Source of the DNA: Lophius americanus | Lineage: Eukaryota; Chordata; Actinopteri; Lophiiformes; Lophiidae | Length of the DNA stretch: 64,000 nucleotides | Direction: 5' to 3' | NCBI GenBank assembly: GCA_037951165.1 | Contig: JBBDHG010000513.1 | Coordinates: 43,597-107,596, forward strand | Shown: in pieces, positions 23,195-33,932 of the stretch | Numbering within the stretch: position 1 is the first letter of the stretch | How the letters are laid out: each line of letters begins with the position of its first letter | Position numbers and translations under genes: made by a program | The notes under the pieces: generated by a model | What the model was told of the DNA's origin: nothing | Databases searched by the model: none | What the model saw: only the letters and a program-made list of their open reading frames with translations

Positions 23195-23520
23195 AAAAAA
23201 ACTCCCCCTAGTGGGCAAAATATGAACTATTAGAGCAAAACACAATATATAAAAGTTAAATCTACTGGGGTGGATTCATCTAATTTAATTTGGACTAAAT
23301 CGGACCAATGGTTGAGATGCTATCGCTGGAAAACCTTTGGAGATAAAGCTCCCCCAAATGAATCCAGTTCTTCCTCACACAAAGGTCTATGTGGGTATAG
23401 AATTTCAAAATGTGCCATTAAAAACTTTGTGGGTTATGTACAAAAAAAAGGGTTATTTGTAAAAAAAAAAATGTAAAAGCTCCCCCTAGTGAGTAACATG
23501 TGAACTTATAGTATAAATCA
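23195..23520 (-). repeat. Reverse-oriented relative of the 9440-9840 repeat
   Basis: Contains ACTCCCCCTAGTGGGCAAAA, AAATCGGACCAATGG and AAGCTCCCCCTAGTGAGTAA, the complements of GGTCCGATTT and TCACTAGGGGGAGC at 9440-9840. Confidence 0.75.
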
Positions 23521-25053
23521 TCTGCACCACATTTCAAGTCATTCCGACTGACGGATAGGAAGTTGAGCCAGTTTGCCGGATTCATAGGCCACGTTCCTAG
23601 GATTTTTAAAAACTTTCAATTTTAGACTATTGGTTGGGAGAAAAGAAAATGTTATAGCGTCCAACTTGGAGGAGACCCCAGGGTGGACCTGGACCTCGCC
23701 CTGCAGAGACTACACATCTTATCTGGAGGGGGGGTTTGTAGTACCCGGTTGATCCTGGATGGGTGGACGGATGGTTGCGATGGTGACATCGTACCATAAC
23801 CTCGACTAACACAGCTCATGAATCTAGTGGAGATCCTCCAGTTGAACTTTGACCCTTCATATTCAGTTAATAAGGAGATTTAAAAAGAAACAAGACTTCC
23901 ATCAAAAGTCTAATCCATAATCTCGACCCGACCCGACTGCCGACCCGCCGACCTGAAGGTCCATTACGAATCACGGATTCATGATGACTCATTCTATTGC
24001 TCGTAATACCTTCCGAGTATTGTGTTAATATCCCGTCGTTACCGCGGCGTGACCTCAGGACGCAATGAGTTTTAAAGGATGTCGGAACGACTCGGAAGTT
24101 CCGATCGGCATCGTGTCTGAACTCAGGAGTTTTTTTTAAATTGTATTTATCCGCTGCTATTTGATATCCGTAAGATACGGAGCGATACAAATAAATTATT
24201 CATCTCAATTAGCTTCTCATCTTCCCAGATGCGACTTTGTGTGATCCCTTGAACAACTATTTATTTCGAGCTGAAACGGAGTTCTCCCTGGAAGCCCACT
24301 GCTATCGCCTGAGGACGCCTCTTTTAAATAAAAGCATCAGGGCTTTGCATACCTTCCATTTGCATATTAAAGGCACCGGGAGAAAGATGATAGAGGAACC
24401 GGGTGAAGCAATCTAATCATCGCTCAAGTCTGACTGGAATCCCAAAGTCTTCCTGCTTTGGCCTTCAGAGACGCAACAGCGGCGAAGAGAATGTTCACAA
24501 ATTAGCAGAGATCTTTTCAAGTTGTTGTCGGTGGGTTTTTGGTGGTGGGTTTCCCGGGAGCGTTTTGCCGCTTTCTTTCACTTTCAAGACTTATTTTGAC
24601 ATCTCAATTCCTTAAACTGAACCCACGCGCGGTCGGGTGGGAACAATTTATCCACTTCGGATCGGTTCTGGGATTCATATCTAAGGGTTATCTAGTGGAT
24701 ACGAGTTGATTAGAATAAGCTGGGCGGAAGTTTGATTCAAGAAGAATCGCCGGAATAATCACTGAACCTGTCGCTGTCAATCATCGCTCTCATGACCAAG
24801 CACTCGCCGCGGGTCGTCGCCTGTGGCCCAACTGTGTGTCCGTGATGGAACATGCTTTTTGTACCGTCGGGTTTTGGGCTGCAAGAGTCGCTTTAGGGCC
24901 GGGCCTTGCGGTGACCGGGAGGGGTATGCGGAACGATCAACGGATCATGGATGTTTATTTCGGAAATTTTGGTTACTTTCCACCTTACGTTTCCTGAAAA
25001 AAGGCACAAATGTGGACCAAACCGAACACTTGGGCCGATAAAGCTATGAGACT
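23521..25053. other. Non-coding block
   Basis: Contains the possible regulatory segment 24185-24395. No gene is recognised. Confidence 0.45.
24185..24395. promoter_or_regulatory. Candidate conserved non-coding element
   Basis: A repeat-free segment with ATAAATTATTCATC, TCAATTAGC and TTTGCATATTAAAGG cores and no coding frame, surrounded by degenerate DNA. A possible distal enhancer, by texture only. Confidence 0.25.
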
Positions 25054-25106
25054 CAGAATGCCTCTCAGGATGACATCAATCTGCTGCCATCCTGAGAGGC
25101 ATTCTG
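25054..25106. repeat. Perfect 19-bp inverted repeat (hairpin)
   Basis: The arm CAGAATGCCTCTCAGGATG at 25054-25072 is the exact reverse complement of 25088-25106, with a 15-nt loop. A T-G and a C-G pairing could extend the RNA stem by two. Confidence 0.97.
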
Positions 25107-25901
25107 GGAAACATGGGAGGTTGTAAGAGACTGTGAATGCTGGTTGATGGAGAGTGAACTCTGGAAACTGTCATTATGCAACTGAGACGTAAATCGCAGA
25201 CCGGCGAGAAGCTGAGGTGTAATAAAAACTGACTGAAGAGGACCTTCCCTCTACGATAAGCAGAAATATTAAGTTTATGTTGTGTGATGTCATTCTCCAC
25301 ATCTTTCTGCAGCAGACGGGGGCAATTTTCCCGTTTCCTGGGGTCGCGTCTTTTCCGATGGAATCATCAGGATTTGACTCCGACCCTGCGAGAAACCACA
25401 AAGCGGTGCTGTGAGTCCGTACGCCGGTCCTCTCAGCCTACATCACGCTGATCACCTCTGATATGCCGCCGCCGCCGCCGCTTCCCCGTGGCTACAAATG
25501 CCCTGTTAAGGCGGAAAAAGGACGACACCAGCTAAAAATCCTGGTCGGAGACATCCGGCGCCCGCGGCTCTGAGGGCGCCGGCGCCCTCAAACGCACCAT
25601 CTTCTGTTTCTGGGAGAAACTTTTTCCTGTGAGGAATTTAAAAGCACATCGGCATCTCAGAGGTTGGAGAACAAGTAAACTTCTCAGCCGACGTCACCCT
25701 GACTTCCCCTGATTTGTTCACCCCGTGGCTAACGGCGTCCCGCATCGGCTCAGACAAGACAGGGCGAGAACCCCCCCCCCCACCGCAGCCCTCCCGAGTC
25801 CATCCACCACACCGCTAACGGGTCACATCACACGCCTGTGTCACACACACGTCCACTCACTTCGGACCTGACCCACTTCACCCAGTCCAACTCACCAGTG
25901 C

Positions 25902-25934
<33 letters not shown>

Positions 25935-26488
25935 GATCCTCCCTGCTCCCTCACTCGATAGAACCTGACACCCTGCGATCTGAGCCACGCGGCTATTTAA
26001 AGCCTTCATAGCGGATCAGAGGCAGCGGACATCGTCACCGACAGCAGATTGATGCTCGGCGAGATCACGCAAATGAGGGCGGCGGGCTGTTTTATGAGAC
26101 ACGGATCGCGGTGGAAACTTCTCTGACAAACTCCTCTGTGAGCAATGTGTCCCCGGCAAGATGGTCGGCGGCGGGCTTCTCCCCGGGTTAATGTCTACCC
26201 GGCACTTAATTGCGGAGGAAGAAGAGGAGAGACGATGGGGAGAAAGTCACGTCCAGCAGAAGCCGTCGCTCAGTCGTCATGGCTACGTGTTGAAGGGGCT
26301 CCTCAGCAGAGGTGGCGTTGGCCCGCCCACCTTCGCACTCGCCCCTCATAGCTTTTTTTCCCGGCCTCACTTGGTCCGGGGGACTAATGTGAATTGCAGT
26401 CACACCGGCTTTGTAACAAACACTGGTGTCACTGCTAGCACGCCGGCTGAGCCGCGCTGATAGCTAGTGCCACTGCCAAGGCCGCCTC
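25107..26488. other. Non-coding block with microsatellites
   Basis: (CCG)n at 25465-25482, a C-run near 25771-25782 and (ATC)n at 25902-25935. No gene is recognised. Confidence 0.5.
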
Positions 26489-26615
26489 AAACACACACAC
26501 CACACACACCACACACACCATACACACCACACACACACCACACACACCACACACACCATACACACCATACACACCACACACACTACACACACACCACACA
26601 CCACACACACCACAC
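26489..26615. repeat. Compound CA-rich minisatellite
   Basis: CACACACCA and CACACCATA type 9- to 10-bp units over about 125 bp. Confidence 0.95.
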
Positions 26616-28984
26616 TTCCACAGAGCGCCACAAAACTCCTCCAAGCTGCAAAGAAAGAAGCCAAGAACATGTCGACCCGAGGAAGAACGAGCCTTTTTTA
26701 AAAGCGTTCATGATTGCGACATTTCATCTAGAGCCTTTCACGACAGCGGGCAGGTGTCGAGTCATCTCGTTTGTCTCCGTCCTCAAAGTGTGACTGGATA
26801 CGTTTCAATGACGGGAGAGGTTCTAACGAGCGTTACAGCTAAGGATAAAAATGAAAAAAAGGGACCAAAGACCCTCCAGGTGGTTTATCTTTCAGAGCAG
26901 GGGGGTTCGAACCCGTCACATTGGGGGCTAAAGGGTTTAATCGGAGGTAGTACGACTGTTTATTCTTACTTTGTTTACTCGTTTTATAGTATTCTGAACA
27001 AACTAATGGAATAGAAAATAGTGACATTACAGATAAAATTCAAGATAGATCTTAAAGTCAATCCGTTTTTATTAACCATATCGCCAAAAAGGGAATTCTG
27101 AACAAGCCTTCATCTTCCACGGATGTATTTTTATATTAAATATAAGTGACAATATGTGTTTTCTTGTTTTTAACGCAGCAGCACTGAAACCTGCTGAACG
27201 CAACCCGCCAGTTAATTAAAACGTACGTTCTATTCCCTTAACCGCATGTGAAACTTACTGCAATGCATTCTGGGACCTGTAGTATCCGTGGTGTTTGAGC
27301 TGTTTACCAGCCGTCCAGAATCGTATTCTTTATTCTATCGACCCAATATTTCCCACATGGGCAACAACATGGTGTGAGTGGAGCGACTAAAGGGGTAGAG
27401 CTCTTGAGCAAGTTGGTGCTAATTCTGTGAGGCGGCTCGAATGGCGGGAAAAAATTCTGCCGTTATTATTATAATTTCCTTAATATTTTATGTTGGGGAC
27501 ATTAAAGGGTATTAAAGTCCTCAGAAAGAAAAAAAATATTCTTTTCATGTTTTATTTTTTTCCTGTGGTGTCCCACAGGGCTCCACTTTCAGCCTCTTAC
27601 GTTTTTGCATATACATGCTTCCATTAGCGTATATAACTTTATCTTATTATATATGATGTTATAAACTCTGATCTCAACCCAACATTAAAGACATTAAAGG
27701 GTTAATGTACTTGTTACTTGGCAGACGTATCGTTCCACCATCCCGCCGACAAAACGCTGCTCTTAGTTGCAAAAAAAACAAAAAAACGTTTGGAGGCGTT
27801 CAGGGCCTCAGAAGGAGATTCGGATCTCGGGGTGTCGGAGCGATCAGAGGTGAGTTATAAAAGAAAGAAGAGGAATTACACCCACACAGCTTCACGTGGA
27901 TCTCCCTTCTCCCTCCAGCATTCCCGCGTAAATTTGGACATTTCTGCAAGTGAGAAAAGCCGGGGGGGCGGTCTGGCTTCGCAGCAGGGAAGGAAGGAGG
28001 GAGGTGGTGAACGAAGAAGACCCCCGCACTCAAACGCATTCCCGTCCACTTCAACCGCACGGAACACGCCGTCCGAGAAAAACATGGAATTCCGGGTGGA
28101 TTTAATACGAGCAGTTGCAGAAACGGCACGACTGGGAGAGTTTTCCATCCCTCCCGTCTGTCGGAGGTGAAAACCTCCCGTAAGAACTCCAACAATGGCA
28201 TTTGGCTGCGTTAACATACCGGCTCTGATTGAATAAACCTTCTTCTCGGCAGCGTTTGATCTCGCAGAAACCTAAATTTTCTTCAGATTAAGGGGTTATT
28301 CAAAGCCGGGGAATGACGACAGGTTTTCTTTTTCTCTCTCCCTTTTTTCCAACCCCCTTCAACTTTTAAGTCGCCTGAGAGGAGAATCATTACGCTTCAA
28401 AAGTCCTGGCCCTCGCTGTAAGAGCCGATCATTAAATAAAAACTCAGCGAAGAAATATACCTAATTACCGGCAGACAAACGCTCATAATTCTCCTCGTTC
28501 TTTTTTTTTCTCTTTTTTCCCCCAACCGGAGCTCAGAAAAACTCGTCGTCAACCGTTTGGAGGATTAAGAACCGTGTAGCAGCTCAGGCGCGTTTCCCTT
28601 TACGTGTTGACGAAGTCACCAGCTTGGGGAGGGGAAAAAAAACTGACGATACTAATTCCGCGGAGGGCGGGAGTCGTAGCCGAGGCGTCCGGGAAAAAGT
28701 GCCACGACCCGAGACGGTGAGACTCGCCGCAATCTGGTGGGGCCGCGCTCGACTCCTCCTCGCGGCAGCCGTCATCGCGGGGCGCGTGCTGTCGAGGAAA
28801 TCATCTGGTGGGTTCTAGGAGCTATGAGGTAGTCCTGAGGAGGGAGTCTTTTCTTTTATTCAATATTCTAGAATATTCTTCCAACCTCCTCTGGTCCAGA
28901 TTTGAGAAGAAAGGCAGGATTCTGGACCAAAGTCTGGATCAAACAGTTGAACTTTGAGCCGGTGGTCGTGGTTTTCTTTCACCA
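26616..28984. other. Non-coding block
   Basis: A ZNF143-like site lies at 27258-27285 and a tRNA B-box-like GGTTCGAACCC at about 26906. No gene or full tRNA is recognised. Confidence 0.45.
27258..27285 (-). promoter_or_regulatory. ZNF143/Staf-like site
   Basis: The minus strand reads ACTACAGGTCCCAGAATGCA followed by TTGCAG, close to the vertebrate ZNF143 long motif ACTACAATTCCCAGAATGCA. No promoter or gene is seen next to it, so it may be incidental or repeat-borne. Confidence 0.45.
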
Positions 28985-29079
28985 AATAATGGCGTCTAAG
29001 TCAACTCAACTTTATTTATAAGCACATTTAAAAAATAACAGAGTTGTCCAAAGTGTACAGTCAATAAGGAGGCCGAGGG

Positions 29080-29200
29080 TCCGGCCCAAAGTCAGAGGGT
29101 CGGTGGTTCCGTCCTCTGATTGCCCCACATGTCATAGGGTCCCTGATCAAGAATCAGAACCCCACAGGAGCTCCTCATGGATGGGTCAAATGTGGGACTT
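29080..29200 (+). mobile_element. tRNA-SINE-like element fragment
   Basis: GGGTCGGTGGTTCCGTCC (B-box-like), CCACATGTCATAGGGTCC, CTGATCAAGAATCAGAACCC and GATGGGTCAA follow the order of a common teleost tRNA-derived repeat as I recall it. The block just before (28999-29060, CTCAACTTTATTTATAAGCA) is another widespread teleost repeat tail. Confidence 0.6.
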
Positions 29201-29974
29201 TATAAAACAGTGTTTTCTGTGTATAACCGTGTAATAACATGATAAAAAAAAATGGCCGCATATAGCCGCTAAAGAGCAAGGGGCCGAGGAAGGAGCCCTG
29301 TGGGACACCATGAGGACATTAAAGGTTTGGAGGGCAAGCTTTGAAAAATCAAATAAAAATCCAGACGTATCTAGAAGATGTAGAATAACAACATATTTAG
29401 TGACAGAAGAAAAGATTTTTCTCAGGGGGAAAACAGGAAGATTCCCAAAAAACGGTAGATACTGCACTTTGCCTTTGTAGCCAGTGTCATCTGCGTATAT
29501 CATCCTAGATGATCCGTTGATACTTTAAGAACCTTCTCACACCTACATCTATCATTTCAGTTTTCTGTACATCCTCCCTCGGAGAAAAGTTCGGATCAGT
29601 CGGACTTTCGGACCTGATGTTCCGTTTCTTGCTAAAGGATATTTCAACATGTGGACCACAGGGCAGGGAATCCAACCGCCAACCTTCCATTAAGTGGACG
29701 ACTGGGTCCAGACCAAACTGTTAGAGCCAAAAAGAAAGAAAGTTGGTCCCGGTCCGGACCAAACCGAACCGTGGTTCGGTTCATTCTCAGTATCAAAGCA
29801 CTCTGGAGGTTTTGGACTTCTGGACCAATTAGGAGGAAGTTACTGGAGGCTCCCGTTACCAGAGAAGAAGAAAAACAAACATGAGAAGGGAAGCAGAGGG
29901 GAGGTATTTAATAGTGACGCGCTCCAACGAGCAAATTAAAAGCCAATACTAAAATACGTCATCTAAGTTCTGCA
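29201..29974. other. Non-coding block
   Basis: Dispersed motif copy 2 (29271-29315). Nothing else is recognised. Confidence 0.45.
29271..29315 (+). repeat. Dispersed motif copy 2 (AGCAAGGGGCCGA type)
   Basis: Second copy of the motif at 124-169, with AAAGAGCAAGGGGCC, GGAGCCCTG and GGGACACCA. Confidence 0.7.
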
Positions 29975-30545
29975 AGGGCGAGAGAGAGAGAGAGAGAGGG
30001 AGAGAGAGTCAGAGAGGGAGAGAGAGTCAGAGAGAGGGAGAGAGAGTCAGCGAGAGAGAGTCAGAGAGAGGGAAAGAGAGAGAGAGTCAGAGAGAGGGAA
30101 AGAGAGAGGGAGAGAGAGTCAGCGAGAGAGAGTCAGAGAGAGGGAAAGAGAGAGAGAGTCAGAGAGAGGGAAAGAGAGAGAGAGTCAGAGAGAGGGAAAG
30201 AGAGAGAGAGTCAGAGAGAGAGTTGGAGAGAGAGAGTCACAGAGAGAGAGAGAGAGTCACAGAGAGAGAGAGAGTCAGAGAGAGAGTTGGAGATAGAGAG
30301 AGAGAGTTGGAGAGAGAGTCACAGAGAGAGAGAGTCAGAGAGAGGGAGAGAGAGAGAGAGTCAGAGAGAAAGAGGGAGAGAGAGTCAGAGAGAGGGAGAG
30401 AGAGAGTCAGAGAGAGAGAGAGAGAGAGAGTCAGAGAGAGAGAGAGTTGGAGAGAGAGAGAGAGAGAGAGAGTCAGAGAGAGAGAGTGTTGGAGAGAGAG
30501 AGTCAGAGAGAGAGAGAGAGAGAGAGAGAGTTGGAGAGAGAGAGT
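29975..30545. repeat. GA-rich microsatellite block (~570 bp)
   Basis: (GA)n broken by GTCA, GTTG and GGAA inserts, almost purely purine on the plus strand. Both strands read open (Arg-Glu and Ser-Leu) artefactually. Confidence 0.97.
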
Positions 30546-30715
30546 CAGATGCATGCCAGTCTAAATCCTGTCAATCCTCCAAACACAGGGCGGTGACGTC
30601 CTCAGAGACGATGACGACAGGAAGTAGGTATGTCAGAAAAGGTCTTTAGGGGAACCAGAACTAAACGGATTTATCGTACAAAGTAGAACAAGAACCCCCC
30701 AAAAACATCGATTGG

Positions 30716-30832
30716 ACTTTCAGGAGTCTGCTTCCATCTCACACTGTCCTCTGCAAAGCCAACCAACTGCATGTCCTCTTTCACAGCATCCAGAAACCTC
30801 CTCTTCACCGTGTTCTCCTGTCAGAACATTAG
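30716..30832 (-). mobile_element. RTE-type LINE ORF C-terminal fragment
   Basis: The minus strand encodes KRRFLDAVKEDMQLVGFAED and SVRWKQ, like the C-terminal end of teleost RTE reverse-transcriptase proteins (RKRRFMDVVKEDMQVVG..WRQ, from memory). Only about 40 codons remain. Confidence 0.65.
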
Positions 30833-30869
30833 GACCAGCGTAGCGCCACAACAAGGATTAGCCGCTAGC

Positions 30870-31075
30870 GTTTGGCGCCTCTTCATCAGTGGTCCTTCCT
30901 CAGATCCTTTTGGTAGGTTCCAACAACTTCAGACCAGGAACTCCCAACAAGAGCTGCAGTTCTGGAGATGCTCGGTCCAGGTTGTCTCACAGCTCGTCCT
31001 TCATCACATCCTCATCACTCGTCCATATTTCCTCATAAATATTATATATTTGCCGCCAGCTGACAGGAAACCACG
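30870..31075 (-). mobile_element. Tc1-like element 5' fragment
   Basis: The plus strand has GATCCTTTTGGTAGGTTCCA, CCCAACAAGAGCTGCAG and TTCTGGAGATGCTC, the same blocks as at 6990-7050 of the larger Tc1 relic, ending at GCTGACAGGAA as there. Confidence 0.7.
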
Positions 31076-31549
31076 GCGACCAGATCATCAATGGTATTCT
31101 GAGTCAGAACTTAACAACCGATTAGTTTGGATTCCTTCCCATCTTCAGGGTGGCGTCCAGCCGCTCCATCTGAGCATGTGCAGACACGAGAGTCAGCGCT
31201 ATCTCCATTCTGATGGGAGGAGTCACGCCGAGCCCTACGGCGTGACTTTTCCTATTTCAGCATCACATTACCGACTCCTCCCACGGACCATTAACCCGGA
31301 ACTCTCTAAAAGTTCCGGTAAAAACCATCCCTCCTGTCCGACGTGTTCATTCCCGTTAAGATATTAGAGCATTTAATTACAGTTACGAGCATTAAGGAGA
31401 GATTTTAAGTATAATTTGCAGTTCATGAACTGTTTTTTTGAAAATTACTCTTAATATAATTAACTTCCGTCATTAAGGCCTTAATCCCTGCAGGCGACGG
31501 TGCCTCCTTTAAGGATCGCACGCCCGCACACGTGACGCCACATTCCTCC
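31076..31549. other. Non-coding block
   Basis: No gene or repeat is recognised. Confidence 0.4.
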
Positions 31550-31622
31550 CTGCAGGAAGGAAGGACGTAAGGAAGGAAGGACGTAAGGAAGGAAGGAAGG
31601 AAGGAAGGAAGGAAGGAAAGTT
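31550..31622. repeat. (GGAA)n microsatellite
   Basis: GGAAGGAAGGACGTAA units followed by a pure GGAA run. Confidence 0.95.
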
Positions 31623-32789
31623 GGATGGTGAAAGGTTCGCTTCCTGCATGGAGTAATTATCTATTTCCAGCGAGAGAGAACAAAAACATGGCTAAGTCCA
31701 TTAACAGTCTCTACTATGAATAATCATGAAGCAATATATACACCGCCCCCCCCCCCCCCCTGAATAAAAGTAATTGGTTTCGCTCTGAGGATGAAAATAC
31801 TTAGAAGAAGGACAAGGATTTAAGGAAACGCTCAAAAAAAGGAAAAGGAAAGGAGGGCAAAGGGCAAGAAATCATGGATGTTTTATGACCACATTAAAGG
31901 GAACGCTGAAGTATACGGCTTAATTACAGCAGATATTTCCTTGTCCAACATTTGTGTGGGGGGGGGACGCCGTGATTTAATCAGGGGGACAGTGACGCAT
32001 GAGGGACGGGAACGCCCAGGCCGCCATCAACCATCAGCCATCAGCCGCCGTCCGCCATGCCTTCATAAAAGATGCATGGCGCTCCCCGAGAAGAACGCTC
32101 TCAGTTATGGAACAAAAAGACAAGAAAAAGAAGAAAGCGATGAGGATGAGGATTCATCCCGAGCTGAGAGGGGGTCTCGGCGGGGTGAACCCCTCACACC
32201 TTGATGGGTAAGCGATGGTTTGCTTAACGTCTCCTCTGATGAGGTTAAGGACGTGTCACTTTGTCTCCGGTCCAGTTTTAATCAGGCTCCAGCCGGCACC
32301 TTCTGGCACCAGCCGCCGCCGCCGCCGCCGCCAAACTGACCGGTGATTTAGAACGATATGATTACACCTCCACCGGCATGCTGCGCCGCGGCGTGAATTA
32401 GCCTCCCCAGCCCTCCTCCCTCTTCCAGAGAAAACGTGTAATGAGCGATGTTCCTCGCTCCCAGCTGGGGCCCGGCGGACTCGGCCATGATCCGGCATCC
32501 TAATCAGCCGTCAAGACCCCCCCCCCCCCGAAAAAAAAGCCCCTGTTAGAATCTGTGTTGGTGCATATCAAAAGATTTCCACAAACACATTGGCAAAACA
32601 CATAATCACTTAGGTCTCAGAGGGGGGGGGGGCGGCCCGCGGACTGACAGAGATCATTTCCTCTCGCCGTCACGTGACCAGCTTGAGACTCGTGTCGGAT
32701 TAATTACGCGACTTCCTTAATAGTGACGTTTGTTTTTTTATGTTCCCCCCAGAAAAGTTCAGTCGTTATTTTCCCGTTTCTTTGTTTGT
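31623..32789. other. Non-coding block
   Basis: C-runs at about 31743-31760 and 32517-32529, (GCC)n at 32310-32332 and a G-run near 32621. No gene is recognised. Confidence 0.45.
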
Positions 32790-32854
32790 TTGTTCCTGAC
32801 CTGTCTGCAGAAGAAGGCTAACGTTCTTCATGCTACGGCGAGAGAGACAACAGA

Positions 32855-33130
32855 TAACGTTAGCATGTCTGAAGCTAACACTGCGCCTGGTCACGCAGAG
32901 CTAAAATCCCCAACGAGTGATAAAACTTAGAACAAGTACGAAAAAAACTTTTAATTCATTGCCTACCTGCAAGAAAAATTCCATACAGCAGCTAACGTTA
33001 GCATCTCCACAGCTAGCGCTAAGCTTGGTCTTCAAACGCTAAATCCCCCATGAGTGATAAGACTTGTGCAGCTGACGTGAAGTTATAAAATTTAACACAT
33101 TTATTAATTACCTACCTGTGAGAGAATCCC
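32855..33130. repeat. Diverged tandem duplication, offset ~137 bp
   Basis: Both copies carry, in order, AACGTTAGCAT, GCTAA(A)ATCCCC, GAGTGATAA(A/G)ACTT (32915/33052), a TTAATT..CCTACCTG block and GAGA/AAGAA ends. Confidence 0.75.
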
Positions 33131-33249
33131 CAACATTTTACATTTGATCTTTTCCTAGATTATTTGTTCTAATTTCTTTATACCTCCTCTGACTTCATTC
33201 GCCTGATACATTAATTATTATACTTTCTGCTATTTTATGCTTCTACTGT

Positions 33250-33932
33250 GACGCCGTAAAATATCCCCCATTGTGGGACGAATAAAGGTATATCTTATCT
33301 TAACTTATCTTAACTTAACTTATCTTATCTTATCTTATGTTGTCTTATCTTATCTTAACTTATCTTAACTTATCTTATCTTAACTTATCTTATCTTAACT
33401 TATGTTAGGTTATGTTATCTTAACTTATCTTAACTTATCTTATCTTAACTTATCTTATCTTATCTTATGTTATGTTATCTTATCTTAACTTATCTTATCT
33501 TAACTTATCTTATCTTATCTTAACTTATCTTATCTTATCTTACCTTATCTTACGTTATCTTATCTTATCTTATGTTATCTTATCTTATCTTAACTTATCT
33601 TAACTTATGTTATGTTATCTTATCTTATCTTATGTTATCTTATCTTCTCTTAACTTATCTTATGTTATCTTATCTTATCTTATCTTATCTTAACTTATCT
33701 TAACTTATGTTATGTTATCTTATCTTATCTTATCTTATCTTAACTTATCTTAACTTATGTTATGTTATGTTATCTTATCTTATCTTATCTTATCTTAACT
33801 TATCTTATCTTAACTTATCTTATGTTATGTTATCTTATCTTATGTTATCTTATATTAACTTATCTTATCCTACCTTATGTTATGTTATGTTATGTTATCT
33901 TATCTAATCTTATCTTATCTTATCTTATCTGT
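33250..33932 (+). repeat. (TTATC)n array growing from a LINE-like 3' end
   Basis: ATATCCCCCATTGTGGGACG then AATAAAGGTATATCTTATC resembles the 3' end of L2/Rex-type teleost LINEs, whose tails are TATCT repeats. It continues as about 640 bp of TTATC, TTAAC and TTATG pentamers. Confidence 0.9.

Noticed and set aside
26890..26935. tRNA gene suggested by GGTTCGAACCC
   Set aside because: No A-box, no acceptor or anticodon stem around it. Only a B-box-like word.
27718..28217. 150-codon plus frame and overlapping minus frames
   Set aside because: Open on both strands, no family signature, no gene context.
30223..30649. Arg-Glu and Ser-Leu repeat proteins
   Set aside because: Translations of the GA microsatellite in several frames.
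30771..31367. 198-codon plus-strand frame
   Set aside because: It crosses RTE and Tc1 relics in antisense, so it is chance-open.
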